Shown in pieces: positions 16,981 to 24,912 of a stretch of 64,000 nucleotides of DNA. Position numbers and translations under genes: made by a program. The notes under the pieces are model-generated. The model did no database searches. It worked only from the letters and a program-made list of their open reading frames with translations, and had not been told where the DNA came from. The stretch is from Dokdonella sp. (GTDB lineage Bacteria; Pseudomonadota; Gammaproteobacteria; Xanthomonadales; Rhodanobacteraceae). Position 1 is the stretch's first letter. Every line of letters starts with the position of its first letter. The stretch spans positions 1 to 64,000 of the forward strand of contig JAHCAR010000014.1 in the NCBI GenBank assembly GCA_019634795.1, written 5' to 3'.

Positions 16981-17868
16981 ATGTCCATGCCCGACTGGAT
17001 GGAACCGCGATTCCGACCGTGTACCACCGAGGGCTGGCGCGCGCGCTGGTTCCGCGTGATCTTCCACCACCACGAACCCGACGAACGACGCTTCGACCTC
17101 ATCCTGCTCGGCGTCATCGTGGTCAGCGTGCTGGTCGCCCTGCTCGACAGCGTCGCCTCCCTGCATGCGCGCTTCGGCACCATCTTCTACGCCATCGAGT
17201 GGGTGTTCACGATCGCCTTCACGATCGAATACCTCGTCCGCCTGAGCCTGGTCCGCCGACCGCTGCGTTACGCGCTGAGCTTCTACGGCCTGATCGACCT
17301 GATGGCCGCGCTGCCGACCTACATCAGCCTGTTCATCGTCGGCGCCGATCACCTGCTCGTGATCCGTGTGCTGCGCATCCTGCGCGTATTCCGCATCCTC
17401 GAGATGGTCGAATACTCGAACGAAGGCTCCGAACTGATGCGCGCCCTGCACGCGAGCCGCCGCAAGATCGGCATGTTCGTGCTGTTCGTCCTCTTGATCA
17501 CGGTCATCTTCGGCGCCGTGATGTATTTGGTCGAAGGCCCCGATCACGGCTTCTCGAGCATCCCACACGCGATGTACTGGGCCATCGTGACCATGGCTAC
17601 GGTGGGCTTCGGCGACATCACCCCGCAGACGCCGCTGGGGCAGTTCATCACCTCGATCATGATCCTGATCGGTTACGGGATCATTGCCGTGCCTACCGGA
17701 ATATTCGGGGCGCAGCTGGTGCAAGCGGGGATTCGGCGGCGGGAGGAGGTTGCTGCCGTTGCGGCCGATGCGGAGACGGGTTTGGCGTGTGGGCGGTGTG
17801 GGGAGGAGCACCACTTTGCGGGGGCGCGGTTTTGTCAGCGGTGTGGGGAGAGGTTGGGGGAGGGGTGA
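16981..17868 (+). CDS. Voltage-gated-type potassium channel with C-terminal zinc ribbon
   Basis: The 295-residue inner-membrane protein has a four-helix voltage-sensor-like module. S4 is RVLRILRVFRILE (about 129-141), with arginines every third residue. The pore module carries the K+ selectivity filter TVGFGD (208-213). After S6 the protein ends in a small zinc-ribbon: CGRC (270-273) and CQRC (285-288). The filter marks it as K+-selective by family rule. The ribbon may assemble the tetramer or sense metal; that is inference. The ribosome-binding site AAGGAGG (16965-16971) supports the ATG at 16981. Codon usage in the last 40 codons is noticeably G-rich. It stands as a single gene. Confidence 0.9.
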   Translation: MSMPDWMEPRFRPCTTEGWRARWFRVIFHHHEPDERRFDLILLGVIVVSVLVALLDSVASLHARFGTIFYAIEWVFTIAFTIEYLVRLSLVRRPLRYALSFYGLIDLMAALPTYISLFIVGADHLLVIRVLRILRVFRILEMVEYSNEGSELMRALHASRRKIGMFVLFVLLITVIFGAVMYLVEGPDHGFSSIPHAMYWAIVTMATVGFGDITPQTPLGQFITSIMILIGYGIIAVPTGIFGAQLVQAGIRRREEVAAVAADAETGLACGRCGEEHHFAGARFCQRCGERLGEG

Positions 17869-18135
17869 GGAAGAATGGACGCGGGAGCGTTGGTTGACGC
17901 CATTGGCGCCTGTCGACTTGCGCCATGTGGTGGAGAATGTGAATATTCCATGAGGCCTGATCAAGGGACTGTGGAGAACTCAAGATTAGACATGAGGATT
18001 AGAAGCTACTTTCAGTAGACTCGATTGCTTTGGTTTTGGGAAATCTCCTGTAAAAAGGGCTCGCAATTCGGGATTAGACCCCTGAATTAGACACCATGCT
18101 GGAGTCGACTAGTAGTTGGTCTCAACGGAGAGGTC

Positions 18136-18627
18136 ATGACAGGATTGAAGACGAAGAAGCCCGGTCGCCCGACTTATGACGAACTTCCAGACGAGGAGAA
18201 GGTCAGGAAGAACTGGAATAAGGCGCTTGGGCTCTACTCGCGCAGCGAGTGATCGGTCGCAATTCTTCGCTGCGCCACCTGCTTAGAACTCGCCGTCAAC
18301 TTGGCTATCCACGAGGAGCTAGCCGGCGAGCGAAAGCTTCCACTTCCATTTGTTGAGCGTCTACTGAGGAATGCCAACGGAGTCCACAACAAGTACAACA
18401 ACATCTACCTTCCGATCATGGACGAGTACAAAGAGGTTGCCGAGCTCAGGCGTCTGTGGTCGCAAAAAATCTGTAAGGTCAACGAGGAACGGAATGCGGT
18501 CGCTCATCGAGGGGAGTTTCGGAGTAAGGTCAAGGCCACAGAGATGATGCGCCACACCTCTCAAGCGTTACGCGAGATCCTCAAACTTCACGATGGTGGC
18601 GCAAACATAAAAGCGTTTGAGGCCTAG
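18136..18627 (+). pseudogene. HEPN-like protein gene interrupted by an in-frame TGA
   Basis: An ATG at 18136 (GGAGAGG upstream) opens a frame that reads 38 codons, stops at TGA (18250-18252), and continues in the same frame to 18627. The whole would encode 163 residues. The second part contains ERNAVAHRGEF, an RNxxxH motif typical of HEPN RNase/toxin domains, in an all-helical protein. A TGG-to-TGA change (E-W-S to E-stop-S) would explain the break; translation from an internal TTG (18301) would give a 108-residue product that keeps the motif. The gene lies in an AT-richer segment unlike its neighbours, suggesting transfer. No partner antitoxin is evident. Confidence 0.6.
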
Positions 18628-18847
18628 CTATGTGTTCAAGCGGGCCAATGAATTGGATACTTGCCTAAAGACGGATGATTGCAAGGGTGATCGGATTTGC
18701 GTATTAGAGATAGAAAAGATTATTGCGGATAAGACGATGAAGAAGAAAAAGTTCTGCAAGGCCGCCGGAAGGAAAAATGGAAAGTAGTAAGGGGATTCTG
18801 GTGACGCCGCACAAATGTTCGAGCATTAATAAGAAATGATCTCCGAT
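18628..18847. other. AT-rich spacer with a possible small Cys-containing frame
   Basis: A frame from GTG at 18632 to TAG at 18785 would encode about 51 residues including TDDCKGDRICVLE and KKKKFCKAAG. It has no recognisable start signal and is more likely the tail of a lost gene than a real small protein. Confidence 0.2.
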
Positions 18848-19459
18848 ATGAAGACGAATCGTTATGTGTTCGCGTGCTTTTTGATTTTCTCAGTAGTTTT
18901 ATTAGCGGCATGCTCGAGCATTAAATCCAAGGAGGCAATGCATGAATCGGATGCTGTTCAAGCGCGATCATTTGATGCTGATGAGCGCCTCGTCCTTACC
19001 GGAGCGATCGAGAGTTTCTCGATCGATCAAGGCTGTACGGGTGCAACTGGGAGCGGTGTTTTTCTTGACTTGATGTCGGTGTCAGCCGATAGATTTTTCA
19101 CCGATGAGTACTTGCATTACTATCTTCCAGGAGAGTTGTGGGCAAGCATTGGGCCCCTCGTTGTCGATCTAAGACGCAAGAATGATACAAACTATTCATT
19201 GGACTGGACGGTTCAGCCCAAATTCCATTTTCGAGTTGTTGATTTAAATGGGGTGAAGGGAGCAGCACTTTTGGAGTTGGAGCATTCTTCGAACTGCATT
19301 CTCTCATTCATGCTTCCTGCCTTTTCTGTGAATCGCGAGCACTCTCTTGTCGTATTTTTTGTAACTCCTTCCGAGCATGGAACGGTCGAAATATATATCC
19401 TTGAGAAGGACGCCGGAAGGTGGTTGGTCACTGGTAAGAAAGCGCTAGAGTTTCTCTAA
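18848..19459 (+). CDS. Putative lipoprotein of unknown function
   Basis: The 203-residue protein (start ATG 18848; 18836 is an alternative) has a lipoprotein signal peptide MKTNRYVFACFLIFSVVLLAAC with lipobox LAAC. The mature part has two aromatic strands (FHFRVVDLNGVKGAALLELEHSSN, SLVVFFVTPSEHGTVEIYIL) and no motif I recognise. It is AT-richer than the core genome around it, has weak translation signals, and is followed 15 bases later by the IS5-type element. Probably envelope-anchored accessory cargo. Confidence 0.55.
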   Translation: MKTNRYVFACFLIFSVVLLAACSSIKSKEAMHESDAVQARSFDADERLVLTGAIESFSIDQGCTGATGSGVFLDLMSVSADRFFTDEYLHYYLPGELWASIGPLVVDLRRKNDTNYSLDWTVQPKFHFRVVDLNGVKGAALLELEHSSNCILSFMLPAFSVNREHSLVVFFVTPSEHGTVEIYILEKDAGRWLVTGKKALEFL

Positions 19460-19474
19460 AGCTTCGACCGCTAG

Positions 19475-20686
19475 GGAGGGTCTGAACAAGTCTCCCGAAT
19501 TGTGGTGAAATCTCGATCAGTCCACAAGGCTATTCCGCCATGAAGCAGATGAGTTTCGGCGATGCCGAATACGCGACCAAGAAGAAGCGAACCCGGCGCG
19601 AGATATTTCTCGCCGAGATGGATCAGGTCGTTCCCTGGCATGTGTTCCTGAAGGAGATCGAGCCGTTCTATCCGGTCGCCGGTCGCGGGCGTCGCCCGTA
19701 TCCGATCCAGACGATGCTTCGCATTCATCTGATGCAGAACTGGTTCGGTTTGAGCGATCCGGCCATGGAGGAGGCGCTCTATGAGATCGTTTCCATGCGT
19801 CGCTTTGCCGGATTGTCGTTGAGCGATGGCATTCCGGACGAGACGACTATTCTCAATTTCCGTCGGCTCATAGAGACAAACGAACTGGCACCTCGCATCT
19901 TCGAGCGGGTCAATGCGCACCTCTCACGCAAGGGATTGATGCTCAAGCAAGGCACGATCGTGGACGCCACAATCATTGCGGCGCCGAGCTCGACGAAGAA
20001 TGGAAAGCGTGAACGCGATCCGGAGATGCACCAGACCAAGAAGGGCAATCAGTGGCACTTTGGCATGAAGGCCCACATTGGCGTGGATGCAGACAGCGGC
20101 CTGGTGCACACCGTCGTCACGACACCGGCGAACACGGCTGACGTGGAAGTCTCAGACGAGCTGCTGCACGGCAAGGAACAGACGGTTTGGGCCGATGCTG
20201 GCTATACCGGCGCAGACAAGCGAATGGAAGCGGATCACCCGCGACGCAAACGTAATCCGCGGTGGGTTATCGCGCGCAAGCGCGGGAAGATCAAGGCGAT
20301 GCCTGAGGGGCCGGCTAAGCAGGCGTTGGAAACCGAGGAGCGTGGCAAGGCGCAGATTCGAGCGCGGGTCGAGCATCCATTCCAAACGGTGAAAGGATTC
20401 TTCGGCTTTACCAAGGTTCGATTCAAGGGACTGGCGAAGAACACTGTTCAGGTTCTCACCCTTTTCGCGCTTGCGAATTTGCACCGGGTGCGAAGAGCGT
20501 TACTCGCGATGACAGGGTCAGTGCGTCCGGTGTATGGATAAAGGAGCTGAAAAGCAGCCAGAACCGCTAAAAATCGGCTCATGAAACTCGAAATTCTCGA
20601 ATCTCGGCCATAGACACGAGCGAACGGCGGACCAAAGAACCGAAAAGCGTCGCGCCACTTCGGGAATCGACTTGTTCAGACCCTCC
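19475..20686 (+). mobile_element. Complete IS5-family (IS5 subgroup) insertion sequence
   Basis: A 1212-bp element bounded by perfect terminal inverted repeats GGAGGGTCTGAACAAGTC. It is flanked on both sides by the 4-bp target duplication CTAG (19471-19474 and 20687-20690). The ends resemble those of IS5 itself and the YTAR target rule is typical of that subgroup. It contains one transposase gene. The three MITEs in this window carry nearly identical ends and use the same kind of target, so this element is their plausible mobilising parent. Confidence 0.93.
19540..20541 (+). CDS. IS5-family transposase (DDE)
   Basis: The 333-residue transposase has an intact DDE catalytic triad: Asp142 in TIVDATIIAAPSS, Asp219 in VWADAGYTGADKR, and Glu279 in RARVEHPFQTVKG. 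The N-terminal region (QMSFGDAEY, then YPIQTMLRIHLMQNWFGLSDPAMEEALYE) is the DUF772-type domain of IS5-like enzymes. The frame is complete within perfect inverted repeats, so the element may be active. The start ATG at 19540 lies 65 bp inside the left end. Confidence 0.95.
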   Translation: MKQMSFGDAEYATKKKRTRREIFLAEMDQVVPWHVFLKEIEPFYPVAGRGRRPYPIQTMLRIHLMQNWFGLSDPAMEEALYEIVSMRRFAGLSLSDGIPDETTILNFRRLIETNELAPRIFERVNAHLSRKGLMLKQGTIVDATIIAAPSSTKNGKRERDPEMHQTKKGNQWHFGMKAHIGVDADSGLVHTVVTTPANTADVEVSDELLHGKEQTVWADAGYTGADKRMEADHPRRKRNPRWVIARKRGKIKAMPEGPAKQALETEERGKAQIRARVEHPFQTVKGFFGFTKVRFKGLAKNTVQVLTLFALANLHRVRRALLAMTGSVRPVYG

Positions 20687-20887
20687 CTAGGCTCGAATTT
20701 GCGTGTTTCTTTAAATTTGAGGGGTGAAGGCCAGCGGTTTCGATGGGGCGGGGATGTGGATGCCTTGCTTCAACCCTTCTTCACGAAGGGCTGCATATTA
20801 GGTACAAACTAGACCTTGAAGAAGAGAAAAATGACAGTGATCGTGCGGCCCGTGACGACACAAAAAGGTGTATTGACTGTGCGCGAG

Positions 20888-21415
20888 ATGACTAGCAAGC
20901 GAGTAGCAATTATCATCGCGATTCTTTTAGCCTTCGGTTCGCGGGGCAACTGCATCGCGAATCAGGCTGGATTCTCGCTCGAGCAAATTACGAAAAAGGC
21001 TGACGTTGTTATATCGGGGGTTGTTCTAGAAGTGTCGGCCAATCCAGTTATCGAATCTGGGGGCATAAAAGTAGTTGGTGTCTCATTCAAAATTGATGAA
21101 TGCTTCAAAATGACGAATGGACCAATCATCCAGTCCGGTAGTGTATTCCAGCTGCTAAACACCATTGGGGGGCCCGAACTTCCAACTCTGCGAAAAGGTA
21201 GTAGATACATCCTATTCCTGGAGCAATCGGAAGTAGGGCCTTCGCCGGTTGGACCACTGAGTGGGGTGGTGCCAATAGTCGGAGAAAGTGCAAAGACGGC
21301 ATACTTGGTTGGTGAGCCCGCTTCTATGAGTATGAATTCGCTGACGGGACGCTTGAGGAAAAGCACCAAACGATTTGGGTGCGATGATAAATGGGGCGAT
21401 AGCTCCGATAATTGA
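20888..21415 (+). CDS. Putative exported protein of unknown function
   Basis: The 175-residue protein starts with a signal peptide (MTSKRVAIIIAILLAFGSRGNCIA) at the ATG at 20888; the frame extends to 20816 but that part is unlike a signal sequence. The mature part (ITKKADVVISGVVLEVSA, VVGVSFKIDECFKMTNGP, LRKGSRYILFLEQ) resembles the beta-barrel domain of a common exported family of unknown function, in which a coupled 'rate of conversion to a lasting fee' pattern has no known meaning; I cannot assign a role. It is AT-rich like the rest of the segment 17940-21415 and marks its right edge. Confidence 0.5.
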   Translation: MTSKRVAIIIAILLAFGSRGNCIANQAGFSLEQITKKADVVISGVVLEVSANPVIESGGIKVVGVSFKIDECFKMTNGPIIQSGSVFQLLNTIGGPELPTLRKGSRYILFLEQSEVGPSPVGPLSGVVPIVGESAKTAYLVGEPASMSMNSLTGRLRKSTKRFGCDDKWGDSSDN

Positions 21416-21567
21416 CCGCCGCGACACCGCCGCTCGCCCTGCAACAGGGACCGGGCAACGCGGACGGCCTGCCGCTGGAGGAGTGTACCTACATCACCTG
21501 GTTCCAGTATGCCGACGAAGGCTTGATCTCCGAGTTCGCGCACACACAACAACTGGGACACGCATGA
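21412..21567 (+). pseudogene. 3' remnant of an unidentified high-GC gene
   Basis: From a TTG at 21412 the frame encodes about 51 residues, including GNADGLPLEECTYITWFQYA and DEGLISEFAHTQQLGHA, with codon usage like core genes. It has no plausible start region and begins exactly where the AT-rich segment stops. It is best read as the tail of a chromosomal gene whose 5' part was lost. The pattern is loosely like the end of SnoaL/NTF2-type small domains, which is only a guess. Confidence 0.3.
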
Positions 21568-21895
21568 TTCCCAAGCTACAAGCAGCTAGAGCCGAACTGG
21601 CGGCCGACGCTCTGGAGGCGAGGAGCTTTTCGGAAACAGGGGGCGAGTTGCGCTGTTGGAGACCCCGGCGAAGCCAGAATCCTCAGACTATCGGCGCGAT
21701 CTCGCAACAACCGGGACACCCACAATTCCTAGGTTGTAGCGAGTATGTGCTGAGCCTGCCGCCGGCGCCTTGGAGGCACCGAAACAACCGGGAGAAACAA
21801 CCGGGACACGAGCGAAAGCGACGACCGGGACACGCACAATTCCTAGGTTTCAGCGAGCAGCAACCGCGACACGCATGATTCCCAGGTTGTATGTC
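21552..21895. repeat. Cluster of REP-like GGGACACGCACAATTCCTAGG elements
   Basis: Four to five related units share the phrase (AACAA)CCGGGACACGCACAATTCCTAGGTTG with variations near 21555, 21712, 21803, 21828 and 21868. They lie downstream of the RAYT gene. The same unit, with the extra phrase CTCTGGAGGCGAGG, occurs at 26805-26900 beside the degenerate RAYT locus. This spacer (21568-22074) shows no gene. Confidence 0.75.
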
Positions 21896-22074
21896 GAAGG
21901 AGCCGATCCTGTGGTCTGTGGAGGTGAGACGAGAGCCTTCGGACGGAAGCATGGCAGGGAAAAGTCCGGGAATGACGCGGTCGAGGTCAGAATGGTCGGT
22001 CTGTCGCCTCGATCCCCAATTTGCGGACACGTTTTACTCGAGTGCGCGCGGTATCGGGTTGTGTGCAGGCTCGA

Positions 22075-23058
22075 TCAGGCCGTCTGTCTCCGCTTCAGCA
22101 GCTGGGCGCTGCCGATGCCCTTGAGCCAGGCCTGTCCGATAGCCGCGGCTTTCTCCATCAGCGCGCGGGCCGAGCCGATCGCCCGCCAATAGCGGGTCTC
22201 GGTCCCCAGCATCTGCTGGTGCCACTGCTGCTCGCTCAGGCCAAGGCTGCGCAGGATGGGTGGTTCGCTGGCATCGATGCGGCCGCGCTTGTCACCGCGA
22301 GTCAGTCTGGCAGTCCAGTCGATCAGGTCGAGATAGGCTGCGGTCGTGATCGGCAACGCATCAGTGGATGTCACGCTGTTGATCGGCGACAGTGGCCATT
22401 GGGCCGTGGCCGGGTTCGCTCGAAGCGATTCGATGCGTTGCACGGCGCTGGTATGGACCGAGGTCTCGAGATTCTCGGCCATCCCCGCCCGGATCGGATT
22501 CAGGTCGACATAGCTCATGCAGGTCAGCACGGCGGCCTCATCGAGCAGGGCCTGGCACTTGTAGCGTCCCTCCCAGAAGCGTCCGGTGCAGGCATCTTCG
22601 CGATTGGCGCGACGGGCGATCGGTTCATTGAGTGCCTTCATGAACCAGGCCAGGCTGCCAAGGCGCTGGCGACACGCACTGAGCCGATCCGTATTGCCGA
22701 GCAGGGTCTGTTCCTTCTGGCGGCAGGCCGCCGCGTCGGTTTCGCCGTCGACAGTCGCCGGAAACAAGCGCACCCAGCGCAACGCGACCTCCTCATCGGA
22801 CCACGTTCCCGCTGCCGTCGGATCGATCCGCAGCACGACATGAACATGGTTGCTCATTACCGCATAGGCATAGACACCGACGGCGAAGATCTCAGCCAGT
22901 TCCAGCAGGCGCAACTCGACCCACGCCCGGCGGTGCTCGTAGGACTTTCCGTCATAGGGATCGACCCCGCACAGCCAGGCTCGACGCACGCACCGCGATA
23001 TGCAGTGGTAGTAGCCTGGGGTATCGGGATCGACGAGCAGGTGGCGTGCCGTAGTCAT
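22075..23058 (-). CDS. REP-associated tyrosine transposase (RAYT, IS200/IS605-like Y1 transposase)
   Basis: The 327-residue protein has the Y1/HUH nuclease core: the HUH motif in MSNHVHVVLR (His71, His73) and the catalytic-tyrosine region CMSYVDLNPIRAGM (Tyr183). The N-terminus PGYYHCISRCVRRAWL is typical of TnpA-REP proteins. RAYTs cut and join single-stranded REP hairpins and are thought to spread them. REP-like repeats flank it on both sides (21552-21895 and 23129-23236). A second locus near 26960-27067 retains only the ends of the same unit. The C-terminal 100 residues are an extension of uncertain function. Confidence 0.93.
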   Translation of the reverse strand: MTTARHLLVDPDTPGYYHCISRCVRRAWLCGVDPYDGKSYEHRRAWVELRLLELAEIFAVGVYAYAVMSNHVHVVLRIDPTAAGTWSDEEVALRWVRLFPATVDGETDAAACRQKEQTLLGNTDRLSACRQRLGSLAWFMKALNEPIARRANREDACTGRFWEGRYKCQALLDEAAVLTCMSYVDLNPIRAGMAENLETSVHTSAVQRIESLRANPATAQWPLSPINSVTSTDALPITTAAYLDLIDWTARLTRGDKRGRIDASEPPILRSLGLSEQQWHQQMLGTETRYWRAIGSARALMEKAAAIGQAWLKGIGSAQLLKRRQTA

Positions 23059-23128
23059 GCCGCCAGCGTGCCGGGATCAGGTCGATCTGTCTGTAGGAAA
23101 AAGTCGATTCATTTCGTAGGATTTCGCA

Positions 23129-23265
23129 GGGATGGTGGATGTCCCAATGCTCTCCCAGCAGGGATGGTGGATGTCCCAATGCTCTCTCCCAATGCTCTCC
23201 AATGCTCTCTTGTACGGCAGGGATGGTGGATGTCCCAGTGCTAGGCCTTCCCAGTGCTAGGCCGC
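23129..23265. repeat. REP-like GGGATGGTGGATGTCCC hairpins upstream of the RAYT gene
   Basis: Three copies of GGGATGGTGGATGTCCC (23129-23145, 23161-23177, 23220-23236) are separated by CAATGCTCTC repeats. The same element occurs once at 27138-27154, at the equivalent position of the degenerate RAYT locus. Each can form a short hairpin (GGGAT/GTCCC). Confidence 0.8.
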
Positions 23266-23313
23266 CACCACTGTGTTGTGACAATTTGGCTGTCGTGACG
23301 CGTAAGCACTCCA

Positions 23314-23973
23314 ATGACCATGCCTGCTTTCGATCCAGCCAGCTACGGTGACTGTACCGCAGCATTTTATGACCAGCTTTACCCGGTAGTTGAAACCGGG
23401 CTCGTGACCACGCTGGCAGAGTTGGCTCAGGGTGGGCCGGCTCTGGATCTCGGTATCGGTACCGGGCGCGTTGCAGTCCCCCTGCGCCGCGCGGGCGTGC
23501 CGGTCGTCGGTATCGAGGCCTCCTCGTCCATGATCGCCGCCTTTCATTCCCGCCCCTGTACTCAGGGAATACCGGTGATTCGTGGTGACTTCGCCACCGA
23601 TCCGTTGGGAGACTCACCGTATCGGCTCATCTACGCTCTCGTCAGCACGTTCTTCCTGCTTCCCACGGAATTGCTCCAACAGGCCTGCTTTCACAACGTT
23701 GCTCGCCACCTCGCTCCTGGCGGGCATTTTGTATCAGAGGCCTTCCTGAATGATGGCAGCTTCCCCGTTCCTGAAGTCACCGAGGTGCCTATAACAACTC
23801 CGTCAGGCGTTTTCTCTTATCGCGTAATGACACTCTCCACTCCACTCGTTCTAATCGACGAGATGGCCTGTCGCTCGGGCCTTCGCCTTGTTGAGCGCTG
23901 GAGTCATTGGTCGCGTAAGCCCTATCAGGCTGGGCAGCCTCGCCATATCTCCGTGTACGCTCGCGAGGGGTAG
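23314..23973 (+). CDS. Class I SAM-dependent methyltransferase
   Basis: The 219-residue protein has a Rossmann methyltransferase fold: motif I ALDLGIGTGR (43-52), the acidic end of strand 2 in VVGIEASSSMI, and the post-motif region HLAPGGHFVSEAF. The substrate is unknown. The N-terminus (ASYGDCTAAFYDQLYP) resembles the small-molecule methyltransferases of the UbiE/Tam-like group. No sister biosynthetic genes lie next to it; it sits between the two RAYT loci as possible cargo. The start codon ATG at 23314 is close to a second Met at 23320. Confidence 0.85.
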   Translation: MTMPAFDPASYGDCTAAFYDQLYPVVETGLVTTLAELAQGGPALDLGIGTGRVAVPLRRAGVPVVGIEASSSMIAAFHSRPCTQGIPVIRGDFATDPLGDSPYRLIYALVSTFFLLPTELLQQACFHNVARHLAPGGHFVSEAFLNDGSFPVPEVTEVPITTPSGVFSYRVMTLSTPLVLIDEMACRSGLRLVERWSHWSRKPYQAGQPRHISVYAREG

Positions 23974-24048
23974 GGCAGGCGAAGGTGGATGTACTAATCC
24001 ATCCTCCAACGGACAGAACCCGCAGAATTCAACTGCATGGATTCCTCC

Positions 24049-24903
24049 CTAGCGCGCGGGTGCCCCGGCAATCGATTCCCAATCGTGGTAGTCACGCCCT
24101 CGCCGATCCCTGAGCCCCGCGTTGGCGCCCCGGGCCAGGAGCTGCGCCACGGTCTTGGACTTGCCGTTCTGTGCTGCGACCATCAGAGGCGTCATCCCCT
24201 GGGCCTCAGAGCGATCGATCATTGCGCCGCTATCGAGTAGCAGCGCTACGGTCGGTTCGCAGACTGCTGCAGACAAGATCAACGGGGTAGCTCCATGGTC
24301 AAGCTGGACGTCGGCATTGGCTCCTGCCTCGAGCAGTTGTTTTGCGCTCTGCACATGGCAACCGCCGATCGCGTTGTGCAGAGCACTCCAACCGCGAATC
24401 GACATCTGATTCAGATCGGCGCCGCTCTCGATCAACCTCGCCAGCGCAGCGCTCTGACCGGCCCCTGCTGCGCCGGCCAGCGGCGCCACACCTGCACGAT
24501 TGGCTCGATTGACCTCGGCGCCTGCGGAAAGCAGATGGTCCACGACATCGACATTACCCTGCCGGGCCGCCAGCAACAGCGCGGTACTTCCATCCGGCAG
24601 GCTGGAGTTGGCATCGGCTCCGGCATCGAGCAGCTGACGGACGCAGCCATCTGAACCCTGGTGCGCCGCTTGAAGCAGCGGCGCAGACAGGTGCGAGCGA
24701 AAATCCAGATCGTGGGCCCTGGCCAGTACGGCCGCCAGGCCCCTGCAGTCCGAAATACGTACTTCATCCGCAATTTCAGCATCGAGGGCGGCGGGAGTGA
24801 CTGGCGTGGTGGTCGATTTCGCCTCGATGCGCTTCGTGGGCGGTGTCTGACAGCCCGTTACAAGCAGGAAAGCCAGGAACGGCACAAGCAATCTGGTGAA
24901 CAT
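24049..24903 (-). CDS. Ankyrin-repeat lipoprotein
   Basis: The 284-residue protein has a lipoprotein signal (FLLVTGC; Cys18) followed by a linker and about six ankyrin repeats (80-270). Examples are DGSTALLLAARQGNVDVVDHLLSAGAEVN, IRGWSALHNAIGGC and GMTPLMVAAQNGKSKTVAQLLARGANAGL in shortened pieces. It is probably anchored to the outer or inner membrane facing the periplasm, mediating protein contacts. It begins 9 nt after the 568-residue secreted protein gene on the same strand, so the two form an operon and may act together. Confidence 0.87.
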   Translation of the reverse strand: MFTRLLVPFLAFLLVTGCQTPPTKRIEAKSTTTPVTPAALDAEIADEVRISDCRGLAAVLARAHDLDFRSHLSAPLLQAAHQGSDGCVRQLLDAGADANSSLPDGSTALLLAARQGNVDVVDHLLSAGAEVNRANRAGVAPLAGAAGAGQSAALARLIESGADLNQMSIRGWSALHNAIGGCHVQSAKQLLEAGANADVQLDHGATPLILSAAVCEPTVALLLDSGAMIDRSEAQGMTPLMVAAQNGKSKTVAQLLARGANAGLRDRRGRDYHDWESIAGAPAR

Positions 24904-24912
24904 CCTCGCGTC

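Noticed and set aside
18250-18252. TGA read as selenocysteine in the HEPN-like gene
   Set aside because: No selenocysteine insertion element or selenoprotein family match is visible; Trp loss by one base change is simpler.
22021-23244. 407-codon + strand frame opposite the RAYT gene
   Set aside because: The minus strand encodes a clear HUH/Y1 transposase here; the + frame is its antisense shadow.
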